DNA of 64,000 nt from Campylobacter troglodytis (GTDB taxonomy: Bacteria; Campylobacterota; Campylobacteria; Campylobacterales; Campylobacteraceae). Shown here piece by piece: positions 19,595 to 28,072 of the stretch. Made by a program: the position numbers and the translations under genes. Location: assembly GCF_006864425.1 (NCBI RefSeq), contig NZ_QHLI01000005.1, positions 1 through 64,000 on the forward strand, read 5' to 3'. The notes under the pieces are model-generated. The model saw only the letters and a program-made list of their open reading frames with translations. It was not told where the DNA came from and did no database searches. Positions within the stretch are counted from its first letter, which is position 1. Each line of letters begins with the position of its first letter.

Positions 19595-20692
19595 ATGAAA
19601 AAAGATAGTTTAATCTTCATTGCAGGTCATAAGGGACTTGTGGGATCAGCTCTTGTAAAATTACTTCAAAAAGAAGGCTTTGAAAATCTACTCTTAAAGA
19701 CCCACGCCGAGCTTGATTTGTGTAATCAAGCAGCCACAGAAAGCTTTTTTGCCACTTATAAGCCTGAGTTTGTCTTTTTTTGTGCGGCAAAGGTTGGGGG
19801 TATGCTAGCCCAGCTTGATTTAAAGGCGGATTTTTTATATCAAAATTTACAAATGCAAAGCAATGTCTTGCATTTTGCCTATAAATATGGGGTTAAAAAG
19901 CTAGTATTTTTAGCATCCTTTTGCGTATATCCTGAATTTACCCAACTTCCCATCAAAGAACGGTCTATGTTAAGTGGGTATTTACAGCCAAATAACGAGC
20001 CTTACGGCATAGCTAAAATCGCAGGCATAAAATCTTGCGAATACTACAACACTCAGTATAAAACCCACTTCATAGCCCTTGCGCCTGTTAGCGTGTATGG
20101 GGCAAATGATAATTTTAATCTCAAAAGCTCTCACGTGCAAGCTGCCATTTTTAGAAAGATTTATCTTGCCAAGCTTTTGGCTGAAAATAAAAAAGAGCTT
20201 TTAATGGCTGATTTAGGCGCAAAAAGCTACGAAGAAGCCCTAAATTTTATGCAAAAACACAAACTTTTTAAGGATCACATACAAATGCTAGGCACAGGAG
20301 CTCCCAAAAGGGAGTTTTTGCACTGCGATGATCTAGCAAGGGCAGCCTTTTTTGTGATGCAAAGGGTTAGCTTTAAGGACGCTTGCGAGTTTGACGCAAG
20401 GGGCAAATGCCTATCATCTCATCTTAATGTAGGAAATGGGGTTTTAGTATCTATAAAAGAGCTAGCCTATGCTATAAAGGACATTGTAGGCTATAAGGGT
20501 GAGCTGATTTTTGAAAAAAGTTCAAAGCAAGATGGCACAGTAGAAAAGCTAGCTGATCTTAGTAAATTAAATGCACTTGGATTTAGGGCTGAAATTTCAT
20601 TAAAAGCTGGCTTAAGGGCTATGTATGAAGATTATGCCTTGAAGAATCAAGCCCTTGCTTTAGCCCTTGCAAATGGGGGGGGGGGGGGGTAA
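19595..20692 (+). CDS. GDP-fucose-synthase-like SDR, paralogue 2
   Basis: A 365-residue extended SDR. FIAGHKGLVGSALV is the NADP-binding loop, ASFCVYP carries the Ser/Cys region, and EPYGIAKIAG contains the Tyr-Lys pair. In Campylobacter, proteins of this type reduce the C4 keto group of GDP-4-keto-6-deoxy-heptoses or hexoses, sometimes with epimerisation. AAAAGG lies shortly before the ATG. The last residues before the stop are glycines coded by G15. It belongs to a tandem set with 18395 and 20954. The exact sugar cannot be told. Confidence 0.87.
   Translation: MKKDSLIFIAGHKGLVGSALVKLLQKEGFENLLLKTHAELDLCNQAATESFFATYKPEFVFFCAAKVGGMLAQLDLKADFLYQNLQMQSNVLHFAYKYGVKKLVFLASFCVYPEFTQLPIKERSMLSGYLQPNNEPYGIAKIAGIKSCEYYNTQYKTHFIALAPVSVYGANDNFNLKSSHVQAAIFRKIYLAKLLAENKKELLMADLGAKSYEEALNFMQKHKLFKDHIQMLGTGAPKREFLHCDDLARAAFFVMQRVSFKDACEFDARGKCLSSHLNVGNGVLVSIKELAYAIKDIVGYKGELIFEKSSKQDGTVEKLADLSKLNALGFRAEISLKAGLRAMYEDYALKNQALALALANGGGGG
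20675..20689 (+). repeat. Poly-G tract (G15) at the 3' end of paralogue 2
   Basis: Fifteen G before TAA (20690-20692): present frame stops. The other two frames are open to TAA 20940-20942 and to a TAA just inside the next gene. Confidence 0.95.
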
Positions 20693-20953
20693 TACTTCCC
20701 TATCTTTATCTTGCCTTAAAATTCACGGCTTTTTGCCTTGCTTGTCGCTTTACTTCAAGCCAAATTCAAATTCTTGTTTTATCTTTTATTTTATCTTTAA
20801 AATTCACTCAAATTTACAAAGTTTCTTTGAATTTAAACAAATTCAAGCCTTTTTATATTTTGCTATTTTTACAAACTCAAATAAATTCACGCCTTTTGCA
20901 CTTTCAAAAGATTTCAAAAGCTCTTGCAAATTTGCAGCTTAAAGGACTTGCAA
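20693..20953 (+). other. Stop-free spacer after a poly-G tract
   Basis: About 260 bp with no independent gene. Two of the three frames have no stop from the G tract to the next start codon region, although the base content is AT-rich. The first ~40 bases (TAATACTTCCC, then ATCTTGCCTTAAAATTCA) recur after the tract at 25981. AAAGG stands nine bases before ATG 20954. Confidence 0.75.
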
Positions 20954-22786
20954 ATGAAAAAAGACGATAAAATTTACCTAGCAGGACACAGCGGAAATGT
21001 AGGCTCTTCTTTGCTTAAAGCCTTTAAACAAAAAGGCTTTAATAATTTAATTTTAAAGCCCCACAGTGAGCTTGATTTAAGCAAGCAAGAAGCTGTGAGT
21101 GAGTTTTTTGACGAGCAAAAACCCGACTTTGTCGTGCTTTGTGCGGCAAAATCAGCTGGTATGCAAGAAGCAAACGCAAAAAGGGCGGATTTTTTATACG
21201 AAAATTTGATGATACAAAACAATGTCATTCACAGTGCCTTTAAAACAGGGGTTAAAAAGCTAATCTTCCTAGCCTCAACCACCATTTATCCAAAGTCTTG
21301 CCCCCAGCCCATCAAGGAAAGCTATCTGCTTGATTCCAAGCTAGAATACAACTTCGAAGGCTACGCCATAGCCAAAATCGCAGGGCTAAAACTTTGCGAG
21401 GCTTATAATCTACAATATGACACAAATTTCATCACAGTTGCTCCCTCTTCACTCTATGGCACAAAGGACAAGTTTGATTTAAAAAGAGCTCAGGTCCTAC
21501 CAGCGCTGATGCGAAAGATGCACCTTGCAAAATGCCTAGCAAATAAGGACGAAAAAAGGCTTTTAGCGGATATAAATAATTTTTTGGATGAAAAAATTCA
21601 CAGTTTAAAAGAAGCAAGGGCTTATTTAAAGTACTTTAATATAAGCGAGAAAGGCGTTGGGGTCTGGGGAAGTGGGAAGGCTAGAAGGGAGTTTTTACAC
21701 TGCGATGATCTAAGCCTTTCTTTGATAGCCTTGCTTGAAACTGTGAATTTTAAGGACTTAAAGGGGCTTTCTCATTTAAATTTAGGACCTGGCTTTGATA
21801 TAAGCATAAAAGAGTTAGCCTTTTTAATCAAAGACACCGTGGGCTTTAAGGGCGATTTAATCTTTGATAGCACAAAGGATGAGGGCACTTTAAGAAAGCT
21901 AGTGGATATTAGCAAGATGAGTGAGCTTGGCTTAAAGGCAACAATCTCCCTTGAAGATGGGATAAAAAGCCTTTATAAGCATTATTTAAGCACTTATAAT
22001 GGGGGGGGGGTAATACCCCTTGATCTTGTTTTAGAGTTTATATTTGCTTTAAAGCTCACGCAAATACAAATTCAAGCTTTTGAATTTGCACTTACATTAA
22101 AGCTCACGCAAATACAAATTCAAAGCCTATTTTTGAATTTAGCACTTGTTTTAAAACTATTTCAAAATTTAGATTTAGATTTTAAACTAGCCTTAAAACT
22201 CAGTTTAAAGCTAATTTTAGGATTCACACTCTATCTTTTCTTTACATTCATACAAAAACTTGTTTTAAAATGGCTTTTTATTAAAAAAGAGTTAGGTTTT
22301 CCACACAAGCTTATCAAATTACTCATTTTAAATAAAAGCAAAGAAAGCATTTTTGAGATATTTCGCTTCGCTCAATATGACAAAGATCTATACCTTGTTA
22401 AAAAAACGTGTTTATATTTTAAACCCTATCTTGCCTTAAAACCAAGTTTAAATTTTGTTTTAGCACTCACACTTAAATTCACACAAACTCAAGTCCTTGC
22501 CTTGCTTTTAAATTCATTCAAAAGCTGGCTTTTATTTTTAAGCACTGAAATAAACTCAGATTTTTCAAGGCTTAACTTCACTCAAAAATTGCTAATTTTA
22601 TCTTTTTTTATGCACTTTTTCTTTACAAAACAGAGTTTTACAAACAAGCCAAATTACCATTTTTTCATACATTCACACGAAACACTCGCAGCACAAATTC
22701 AAAGGATACACAATGAAAGCCTTACAAAAACTCGCACTAAGACAGCACAAATTCACGCCAAAACAGCACAAGAAAGGATGAAATGA
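20954..22786 (+). CDS. GDP-fucose-synthase-like SDR, paralogue 3, with read-through tail
   Basis: Residues 1-~350 are an extended SDR: YLAGHSGNVGSSLL, ASTTIYP, and GYAIAKIAG with the Tyr-Lys pair intact. The enzyme proper ends near YKHYLSTYN. There a G10 tract (22001-22010) puts translation into a frame with no stop for a further ~259 codons. The added tail is Leu/Phe/Lys-rich and repetitive (ALKLTQIQIQ twice) and includes a translated REP-type repeat. It stops at TGA 22784-22786, overlapping the ATG of the next gene. Nine or twelve G would stop right after the tract. The tail is unlikely to be a folded domain. Confidence 0.8.
   Translation: MKKDDKIYLAGHSGNVGSSLLKAFKQKGFNNLILKPHSELDLSKQEAVSEFFDEQKPDFVVLCAAKSAGMQEANAKRADFLYENLMIQNNVIHSAFKTGVKKLIFLASTTIYPKSCPQPIKESYLLDSKLEYNFEGYAIAKIAGLKLCEAYNLQYDTNFITVAPSSLYGTKDKFDLKRAQVLPALMRKMHLAKCLANKDEKRLLADINNFLDEKIHSLKEARAYLKYFNISEKGVGVWGSGKARREFLHCDDLSLSLIALLETVNFKDLKGLSHLNLGPGFDISIKELAFLIKDTVGFKGDLIFDSTKDEGTLRKLVDISKMSELGLKATISLEDGIKSLYKHYLSTYNGGGVIPLDLVLEFIFALKLTQIQIQAFEFALTLKLTQIQIQSLFLNLALVLKLFQNLDLDFKLALKLSLKLILGFTLYLFFTFIQKLVLKWLFIKKELGFPHKLIKLLILNKSKESIFEIFRFAQYDKDLYLVKKTCLYFKPYLALKPSLNFVLALTLKFTQTQVLALLLNSFKSWLLFLSTEINSDFSRLNFTQKLLILSFFMHFFFTKQSFTNKPNYHFFIHSHETLAAQIQRIHNESLTKTRTKTAQIHAKTAQERMK
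22001..22010 (+). repeat. Poly-G tract (G10) at the 3' end of paralogue 3
   Basis: Ten G followed by TAATACCCC. Present length gives read-through to the next gene; 3n G gives an immediate TAA; 3n+2 meets TGA after four codons. Confidence 0.95.
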
Positions 22787-23610
22787 TGAAAAATGGACAA
22801 GAAATTCAAGCCAAACTTAAATATGTCAAAATCCAAACCCTAAAACTTCACAAGATAGAACCCATAGTTCGTGTGGCTTCGTCCTTATCTTGCATTGAGC
22901 TTTTAACGACTCTGTATTATGGAGGTTTTATTAGGTTTAATCCAAAAAACCCACTTGATGAGACAAGGGATAGATTTATTATCTCCAAAGGACACGGCTC
23001 GATTTGCCTTTATCCTATCTTGGCGGATTTGGGCTTTTTTGACACAAAAGAATTAGAAAAGATAGGGCAAAATGGCTCCTTTCTTGGCACCATACCAGAG
23101 CCTACTATACCAGGCTATGAAACCATAAACGGCTCCTTAGGACACGGACTTGGCACTGCTTGTGGGCTTAGCCTTGGGCTAAAAAAGCAAGGCAAAACAC
23201 AAAATGTGCTTTGTTTGATGGGCGATGGGGAGTTAAATGAGGGTAGCGTTTGGGAGGGCATAATGTTTGCAGCCCAGCACAAACTTGATAATTTAAGCAT
23301 CATCTTAGACAAAAACGGTGCTTCTATGCTAGGCTTTACAAAGGATATTATTGATTTAGACCCTCTAGCACAAAAATTCAAAGCCTTTAATTTTGATGTT
23401 TTTGAGATAAAAGATGGACACAGTCCAAGTGAAATTTATGATGTTTTCAAAAAGGTTTTACCATTAAGGGGGGCTAAGCCAAAGATCATCATAGCTAATA
23501 CCATCAAAGGCAAGGGGGTTGAGTTTTTAGAAAAGGATCCGCTTTGTCATATCTTGTCTATAAAGTCTGATGAGATTGACGAGCTTATAAAAAGGATAGA
23601 AAATGATTAA
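22783..23610 (+). CDS. Transketolase, N-terminal (TPP-binding) subunit
   Basis: 275 residues with the TPP region of transketolase: ISKGHGSICLYP, GYETINGSLGHGLG and MGDGELNEGSVWEG, the GDG...N thiamine-pyrophosphate motif. Split transketolases occur in sugar clusters, where they move two-carbon units between phosphosugars. ATGATG at the start overlaps the stop of the previous read-through frame, and the 3' end overlaps the next gene by 8 bp. It could supply sedoheptulose-7-phosphate for the heptose pathway encoded at 39521-41815; that is inference. Confidence 0.88.
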   Translation: MMKNGQEIQAKLKYVKIQTLKLHKIEPIVRVASSLSCIELLTTLYYGGFIRFNPKNPLDETRDRFIISKGHGSICLYPILADLGFFDTKELEKIGQNGSFLGTIPEPTIPGYETINGSLGHGLGTACGLSLGLKKQGKTQNVLCLMGDGELNEGSVWEGIMFAAQHKLDNLSIILDKNGASMLGFTKDIIDLDPLAQKFKAFNFDVFEIKDGHSPSEIYDVFKKVLPLRGAKPKIIIANTIKGKGVEFLEKDPLCHILSIKSDEIDELIKRIEND

Positions 23611-24517
23611 GACAATGAGAGATGCTTTTTTAGAAGAGCTATTTGAAAAAATGAAACAAAACGAGAAAATCATCATAATCAGCGTGGATTTTGGTGCTCC
23701 TGTTTTGGATAAAATTAGAAAGGAATGTCCCAAGCAGGTCATAAATATAGGCATAGCCGAGCAAAATGCCATAAATGTTGGCGTGGGGCTTGCTTTGGAG
23801 GGCTTTATAGTTTATATATATGCCATTGCACCCTTTATTTCTATGAGAGCCTTTGAGCAAATTCGCGTAAATATGGCTATTTTGAGTGAATTTAGAAAGA
23901 TGAGAGTAAATATAATCGCTGTGGCAGTTGGGATGAGCTATTCTACAAGTGGGGCAACCCATCACTGTTTAGAAGATCTATCTATCATTAAAACCCTACC
24001 AAACATTGAAATTTTCTCTCCAAGTGATTATTTACTAGCAAGGGGCTATGTTGAAAGAAGTTTGAATAAAAACGGTGCAAAATATATTAGGCTTGACGGC
24101 TCAGCAGGTGAAGCCTTGCAAAATGATCTTAGCGAGTTTGACAAGGGCTTTAGGGTGCTACAAGATGGAAACAAGCTTTGCATTATTAGCACCTCATATA
24201 TGAGTGCAAGCTTAACCAAGCTTGTGGCAAAATATCCAAGCATTAAGCTTATAGACTTATACCTTATAAACGCTTATGATTACAGCTCCTTGAAAAAAGA
24301 ACTAGAAAATTTTAGCACAGTTATAACAGTAGAAGAAGGCTTTAAAAATGCAGGTGGGCTAGATGCTGAGATAAATTTTAATTTCAAGGATAAAAAAGTG
24401 CTAAATATAGGGCTTAAAAAGAAATACTGCCTTGATGTTGGAGGACGCGAGTTTTTACACGAAAAATGCGAAATTGACACAAAAAGTATAGAAAGGGTGA
24501 TAAAAGAGTGCTTATAA
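23603..24517 (+). CDS. Transketolase, pyrimidine-binding and C-terminal subunit
   Basis: 304 residues matching the second half of a split transketolase: VDFGAPVLDKIRKECPKQ, NIGIAEQNAINVGVGLALEGF (the catalytic Glu region), then YSTSGATHHCLEDL and a C-terminal domain with TVITVEEGFKNAGGL. It starts inside the 3' end of the N-terminal subunit and overlaps the third piece by 10 bp, so the three are translated together. Active sites should form at the interface with 22783-23610. Confidence 0.87.
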   Translation: MIKTMRDAFLEELFEKMKQNEKIIIISVDFGAPVLDKIRKECPKQVINIGIAEQNAINVGVGLALEGFIVYIYAIAPFISMRAFEQIRVNMAILSEFRKMRVNIIAVAVGMSYSTSGATHHCLEDLSIIKTLPNIEIFSPSDYLLARGYVERSLNKNGAKYIRLDGSAGEALQNDLSEFDKGFRVLQDGNKLCIISTSYMSASLTKLVAKYPSIKLIDLYLINAYDYSSLKKELENFSTVITVEEGFKNAGGLDAEINFNFKDKKVLNIGLKKKYCLDVGGREFLHEKCEIDTKSIERVIKECL

Positions 24518-25089
24518 CCCACAGCAATCTAATAGTAGAGGTGATGGAGGCAGGTAAAATGCTAGATGCGACCGTTGCTACTATGCCCTTTATCAACTCG
24601 CAAGATAAAGATATTTTAGAATTGATTAAGGGCTATGAAGCTGTTTTTGTGATAGAAGAGCATTTTGCTTATGGGGGTTTGGGTGCTTTTTTGAAAGAGG
24701 GTTTTGATGAAGATCTAAGTTTAAATTCAAGGGCTGGTTTTGGCACACAAGAAAATGCGAATTTAAATTCAAAGGATGGCTTTAAAGCAGACACAAATTC
24801 AAAGTTAAATTCAAAGGACGGTTTTAACACACAAGAAAATTCAAGCTTGAATTTGAATTCACAAGATAATTTTAAAGCGAACTCGAATTTAAATTCAAAA
24901 GACGGTTTTAGCATACAAGCAAATTCAAACTTGAATTTAAATCAACAAAAAATTCACCAAATAGCCCTGCCAAATAAATTCATACACAAGGTAGGAAATC
25001 AAGGCTTTTTAAGAGAGTATTTTGGTTTAAACGCAAGGGGCATTGTTAAAAGAGTAAAGGATATAAATGCACTATTTCACTCTAAATAA
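24508..25089 (+). CDS. Extra transketolase C-terminal-like protein with repeat insertion
   Basis: The 193-residue product starts LITHSNLIVEVMEAG and contains VATMPFINSQDKDILELIKGYEAVFVIEEHFAYGG, then ends NKFIHKVGNQGFLREYFGL: the transketolase C-terminal domain fold. Between them, residues ~66-150 are about five imperfect copies of a ~14-residue unit (LNSKDGFK, LNSKDGFN, LNSQDNFK, LNSKDGFS). This is an in-frame tandem repeat of about 42 bp absent from normal members. The preceding subunit already has a C-terminal domain, so this third piece is unusual. It overlaps the next gene by 23 bp. Confidence 0.78.
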   Translation: MLITHSNLIVEVMEAGKMLDATVATMPFINSQDKDILELIKGYEAVFVIEEHFAYGGLGAFLKEGFDEDLSLNSRAGFGTQENANLNSKDGFKADTNSKLNSKDGFNTQENSSLNLNSQDNFKANSNLNSKDGFSIQANSNLNLNQQKIHQIALPNKFIHKVGNQGFLREYFGLNARGIVKRVKDINALFHSK

Positions 25090-25996
25090 CGGCATTAAGA
25101 TCCCAGCCCTTGGCCTTGGAACCTTTGGCTTAGAAAATGCTCAACAATGCGTAGAAGATGCCCTTGAATTAGGCTACAGACTAATAGACACAGCACAAAA
25201 ATATGCCAACGAAAAAGACATAGGAAGGGCATTGAAGGTGGCTTTAAATTCAGGGCTTAAAAGAGAAGAGCACTTCATACAAAGCAAGCTTTGGATAAGC
25301 CATACCGATAAAAAGGGCGCGCTAAAAGCCTTTGATGAGAGCTTAAAGAATTTGGGGGTGGATTATTTGGATTGCTATATGCTTCATTATCCCTTTAATG
25401 ATCTTTATGCAGCCTACAAAGAATTAAGCAAACTTTACAAAAAAGGGCTAATAAAAGCACTTGGGGTTAGTAATTTTTACCCTGATAAACTAGCCGATCT
25501 TTGTATATTTAACGAAATTAAGCCTTGCTTAAATCAGCTTGAACTTCATCCTTTTTATCAAAGAAAAAAAGAGCTTTCTTTTAATCACAATTTAAATATA
25601 GCAGTACAGGCCTGGTGTCCCTTAGCTCAGGGCAAAGACATTTTTACAAACAAAATACTAAGCAAAATAGCCAAAAAACACAGCAAAACCGTAGCACAGA
25701 TCATTTTGCGTTGGCATATAGAAAATAAGATCATAGTCATACCAAAAAGCACAAACAAGCAAAGATTAAGGGAAAATATTGACATCTTTGATTTTAGCTT
25801 GGATGAAAGCGATCTAAGTGAAATTTCAAGGCTTGATACAAATAAAAGCTTGTTTTTAGAGCTTTTTGGCTATGAAAGGATTAAGTGGCTTGAGGGCTTT
25901 AAGTCTTTGGCGTCTGTGAATTTTAATGCTGTAAATGCCCTTGCTAGTAAAAATATAGAACTAAACAACACTCAAAGTAAGGGGGGGGGGTGGTAA
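25067..25996 (+). CDS. Aldo/keto reductase
   Basis: A TIM-barrel NADPH-dependent reductase with the tetrad Asp41, Tyr46, Lys74 and His107 (LIDTAQKYANE, QSKLW, MLHYP). GVSNFYPDKL and VIPKSTNKQRL are the usual later motifs. Within this locus it may reduce a keto sugar or a sugar-derived aldehyde. The start lies inside the 3' end of the previous gene. After the barrel there is a ~40-residue tail that ends in a G10 tract and stops at TAA 25994-25996. Confidence 0.88.
   Translation: MHYFTLNNGIKIPALGLGTFGLENAQQCVEDALELGYRLIDTAQKYANEKDIGRALKVALNSGLKREEHFIQSKLWISHTDKKGALKAFDESLKNLGVDYLDCYMLHYPFNDLYAAYKELSKLYKKGLIKALGVSNFYPDKLADLCIFNEIKPCLNQLELHPFYQRKKELSFNHNLNIAVQAWCPLAQGKDIFTNKILSKIAKKHSKTVAQIILRWHIENKIIVIPKSTNKQRLRENIDIFDFSLDESDLSEISRLDTNKSLFLELFGYERIKWLEGFKSLASVNFNAVNALASKNIELNNTQSKGGGW
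25981..25990 (+). repeat. Poly-G tract (G10) at the 3' end of the aldo/keto reductase
   Basis: Ten G then TGGTAA: the present frame stops. One G more or two fewer opens a frame to TGA 26503-26505 overlapping the next ATG. The third frame is open to TAA 26499-26501, immediately before that ATG. Confidence 0.95.
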
Positions 25997-26501
25997 TACT
26001 CCCCTTTTTCTATCTTCATCTTGCCTTAAAATTCAAAGCACACTTTGTGCTTTTATCCTTTTTTATACAGTTACTCTTTTTTACACTTTTTACACTTTTT
26101 ACACTTTTTACACTTTTTACACTTTTTACACTTTTTACACTTTTTGCTATCTCTTTACAAACACTAATTTTCTCACACGGTTTTGTCATTTTAAGCTCAC
26201 AAAAACAAAGAAAGAAACTTTCAAACAAGCCTTTTGTGCCTTTGTCATCATTGAAAATTTCATTATTTTTCAAGCTCTTCACATTGTTTCAAATTTCAAA
26301 ACAAGAAGGCAAATTTCAAGCACCAAAACAACAGTTCAAAGTATGTGTGAATTTATGGACACAAATTCACAAACTCATCTTTTTTCAAAGCATTTTACAC
26401 ATTTTCATCTTTTGCAAGCAAACGACTTGTTTAAATTCAAAAAATCTTCTTTTCACTCAAAAACAACTCACGGTTTTCAAACTTTCAAAAAAGGAGCATA
26501 A
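25997..26501 (+). other. Long stop-free spacer after a poly-G tract
   Basis: About 500 bp that I do not regard as a separate gene: its only start would lie inside the G tract and the predicted product is repeats of FTL and low-complexity Lys/Gln/Phe. Two frames are nevertheless free of stops from the tract to the next start codon. The first ~45 bases resemble those after the tract at 20675. It ends in AAGGAG, five bases before ATG 26502. Confidence 0.8.
26083..26145 (+). repeat. Seven tandem copies of a 9 bp unit
   Basis: ACACTTTTT repeated seven times without change. As nine is a multiple of three, copy-number change would not alter the frame of the open spacer. Confidence 0.9.
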
Positions 26502-27515
26502 ATGAAATTATTTGAATTTTTAGCTGAATTTTATGAAAAAATCAAGCTAAAAGAATTACAAAAACTAGAAAACAAGGTGGTGTTTATCACAGATGCAAAC
26601 GGACTTGTAGGTGGGAATCTTTTAAGCTATTTGCATTTTTTAAACAAAAAGCAAGGGCTTAAAATGAAGCTTATAGCTCACTCTTTTTCGCCTCCGCTTA
26701 AATGGCTACCAGATGGAATTGAGTATTTAAGCGGGGATTTGTGCGAGTTTAAGCCAAATTTTCATTTTGATTTTTTAATCCACGCAGCCACCTACGGACA
26801 GCCAAAAAAGGTCTTTGAGTATCAAAATGCCACAGTTAGGCTAAATACCACAGCCTACATAGAGCTTTTAGAACAGGCCAAGCTTTGCAAGGCTACCGTG
26901 CTTTTTTTAAGCACTTCTTCAATTTATGGGGAGATTCCACTTGAAAAAAGCCCAGCAAAAGAAGATTTTGTGGGAAGTGTTAATTGCACTAACTTTGCTT
27001 CACTTTATGCAGAATCAAAAAGAATGGCTGAGTGCATAAGTAGCATTTATGCTGCAAACGGGCTTGATCTGCGTGTGGCTAGGCTAGCCATAGCTTATGG
27101 GGCTGGGGTGAAAATTGATGATAAAAGATTTATAAATGAGTTTATCAAAAAAGCCTTGCAAGGCGAGCTTACTATGATGGATAGTGGGGTGGCTGTAAGG
27201 CAGGTGTGCTTCATTAGCGATGCCATTGAAATGCTTTTAAATGTGATGCTCTCAGCCAAAGATAGAGTTTATAATATAAGTGGACTTTTTGATGAAAAGG
27301 TTGGCACTGTGGCAAGCATAGCTAAGATCATAGCCAAGCACACGCAAAGTAAGCTAGTTTTTCCAAAAGAAGAAAAGGGAGTTGTGGGTGCTTATAATAG
27401 TGTGGTAATAGACATTGGCAAATACTGCAAGGAATTTGACAAAAAGGACTTTGTGAGCCTTGAAACGGGGCTTAAAAAGAACATTGAGTGGATTAAATTT
27501 TTAAAAGGAGTGTGA
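26502..27515 (+). CDS. NAD-dependent epimerase/dehydratase (extended SDR)
   Basis: 337 residues. The cofactor loop is VVFITDANGLVGGNLLSYL, where the second position of the usual GxxGxxG is Asp (TDANGLVG). LSTSSIYGE and YAESKRMAE supply the Ser and the Tyr-Lys pair. The sequence resembles UDP-glucuronate decarboxylase and related SDRs. A strong AAGGAG precedes the ATG. It follows a poly-G/open-spacer module, so its translation may depend on ribosomes arriving from upstream. Substrate unknown. Confidence 0.83.
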   Translation: MKLFEFLAEFYEKIKLKELQKLENKVVFITDANGLVGGNLLSYLHFLNKKQGLKMKLIAHSFSPPLKWLPDGIEYLSGDLCEFKPNFHFDFLIHAATYGQPKKVFEYQNATVRLNTTAYIELLEQAKLCKATVLFLSTSSIYGEIPLEKSPAKEDFVGSVNCTNFASLYAESKRMAECISSIYAANGLDLRVARLAIAYGAGVKIDDKRFINEFIKKALQGELTMMDSGVAVRQVCFISDAIEMLLNVMLSAKDRVYNISGLFDEKVGTVASIAKIIAKHTQSKLVFPKEEKGVVGAYNSVVIDIGKYCKEFDKKDFVSLETGLKKNIEWIKFLKGV

Positions 27516-28033
27516 GTTTTTGTGATGTCTTTAAAGTGCTTACCGTCAAAGCCGGCTAGCTTTTTGGTGTTTGGTAAAGTGCAAGGATTTTCAGCATTTG
27601 GCAATGCTTCATTTAAAAATGTATCTAAATTTGCGTGAATTTATAGTTTTTTGCCTGAATTTTTTAGAAAATTCACAAAAAATTCACGCAATTTTATGAA
27701 GTTGGCTGTGGATACTTCGCCTTTCTATGAAAGGCTCAGTATGACGGATATTTGTCATTCTGAGTGGAGTGCGTAGCACGAAACGAAGAATCCACGATTT
27801 AAAGGCGACTTTGATTTTAAAAGGCTTGATTTTAAAAGTCGCCCTTGATTTTTATGGATTCTTCGCATTCGCTCGCAATGACGAAGTTGGCGTGAATTTT
27901 TTAGAAAATTCACAAAAAATTCACATCAAATTTTATTAAGTAAGGTATGCCTTTTGTAAAAATTATCTAAGTATTTGCAAGCTTTATCATCAAGCCTAAA
28001 TATCAAAAATCTAAAAAAGCTAAGAAAGTATGC
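27516..28033 (+). other. Intergenic with REP-type inverted repeat
   Basis: No gene is supported. It holds GTGAATTTTTTAGAAAATTCAC-type facing words and a REP-type element at about 27715-27890: GTCATTCTGAG on one side, GGATTCTTCGC and CGCAATGACGAAG on the other. Confidence 0.55.
27715..27890 (+). repeat. REP-type inverted repeat
   Basis: Two arms facing each other: CGAAGAATCCACG near 27780 and GGATTCTTCGCATTCGCTCG near 27860, with outer GTCATTCTGAG and GCAATGACGAAG. The same words recur at 30.8-31.3, 36.3-36.7 and 38.4-39.2 kb. Confidence 0.6.
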
Positions 28034-28039
28034 TATAAT
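28034..28039 (+). promoter_or_regulatory. -10 box of the second toxin-antitoxin pair
   Basis: TATAAT in AGTATGCTATAATGTTGG, an extended -10 box 34 bp before ATG 28073. Confidence 0.6.
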
Positions 28040-28072
28040 GTTGGTAAAATTTTGTGTTATGGTAGCAAGAAT

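Noticed and set aside
20667-20942. 91-codon frame after the second reductase
   Set aside because: It starts at the G tract, has no ribosome site of its own and low-complexity content; treated as open spacer.
25990-26505. 171-codon frame with FTL repeats
   Set aside because: Its start would be a GTG made by the G tract; a tandem 9 bp repeat explains the hydrophobic run. Interpreted as read-through spacer.
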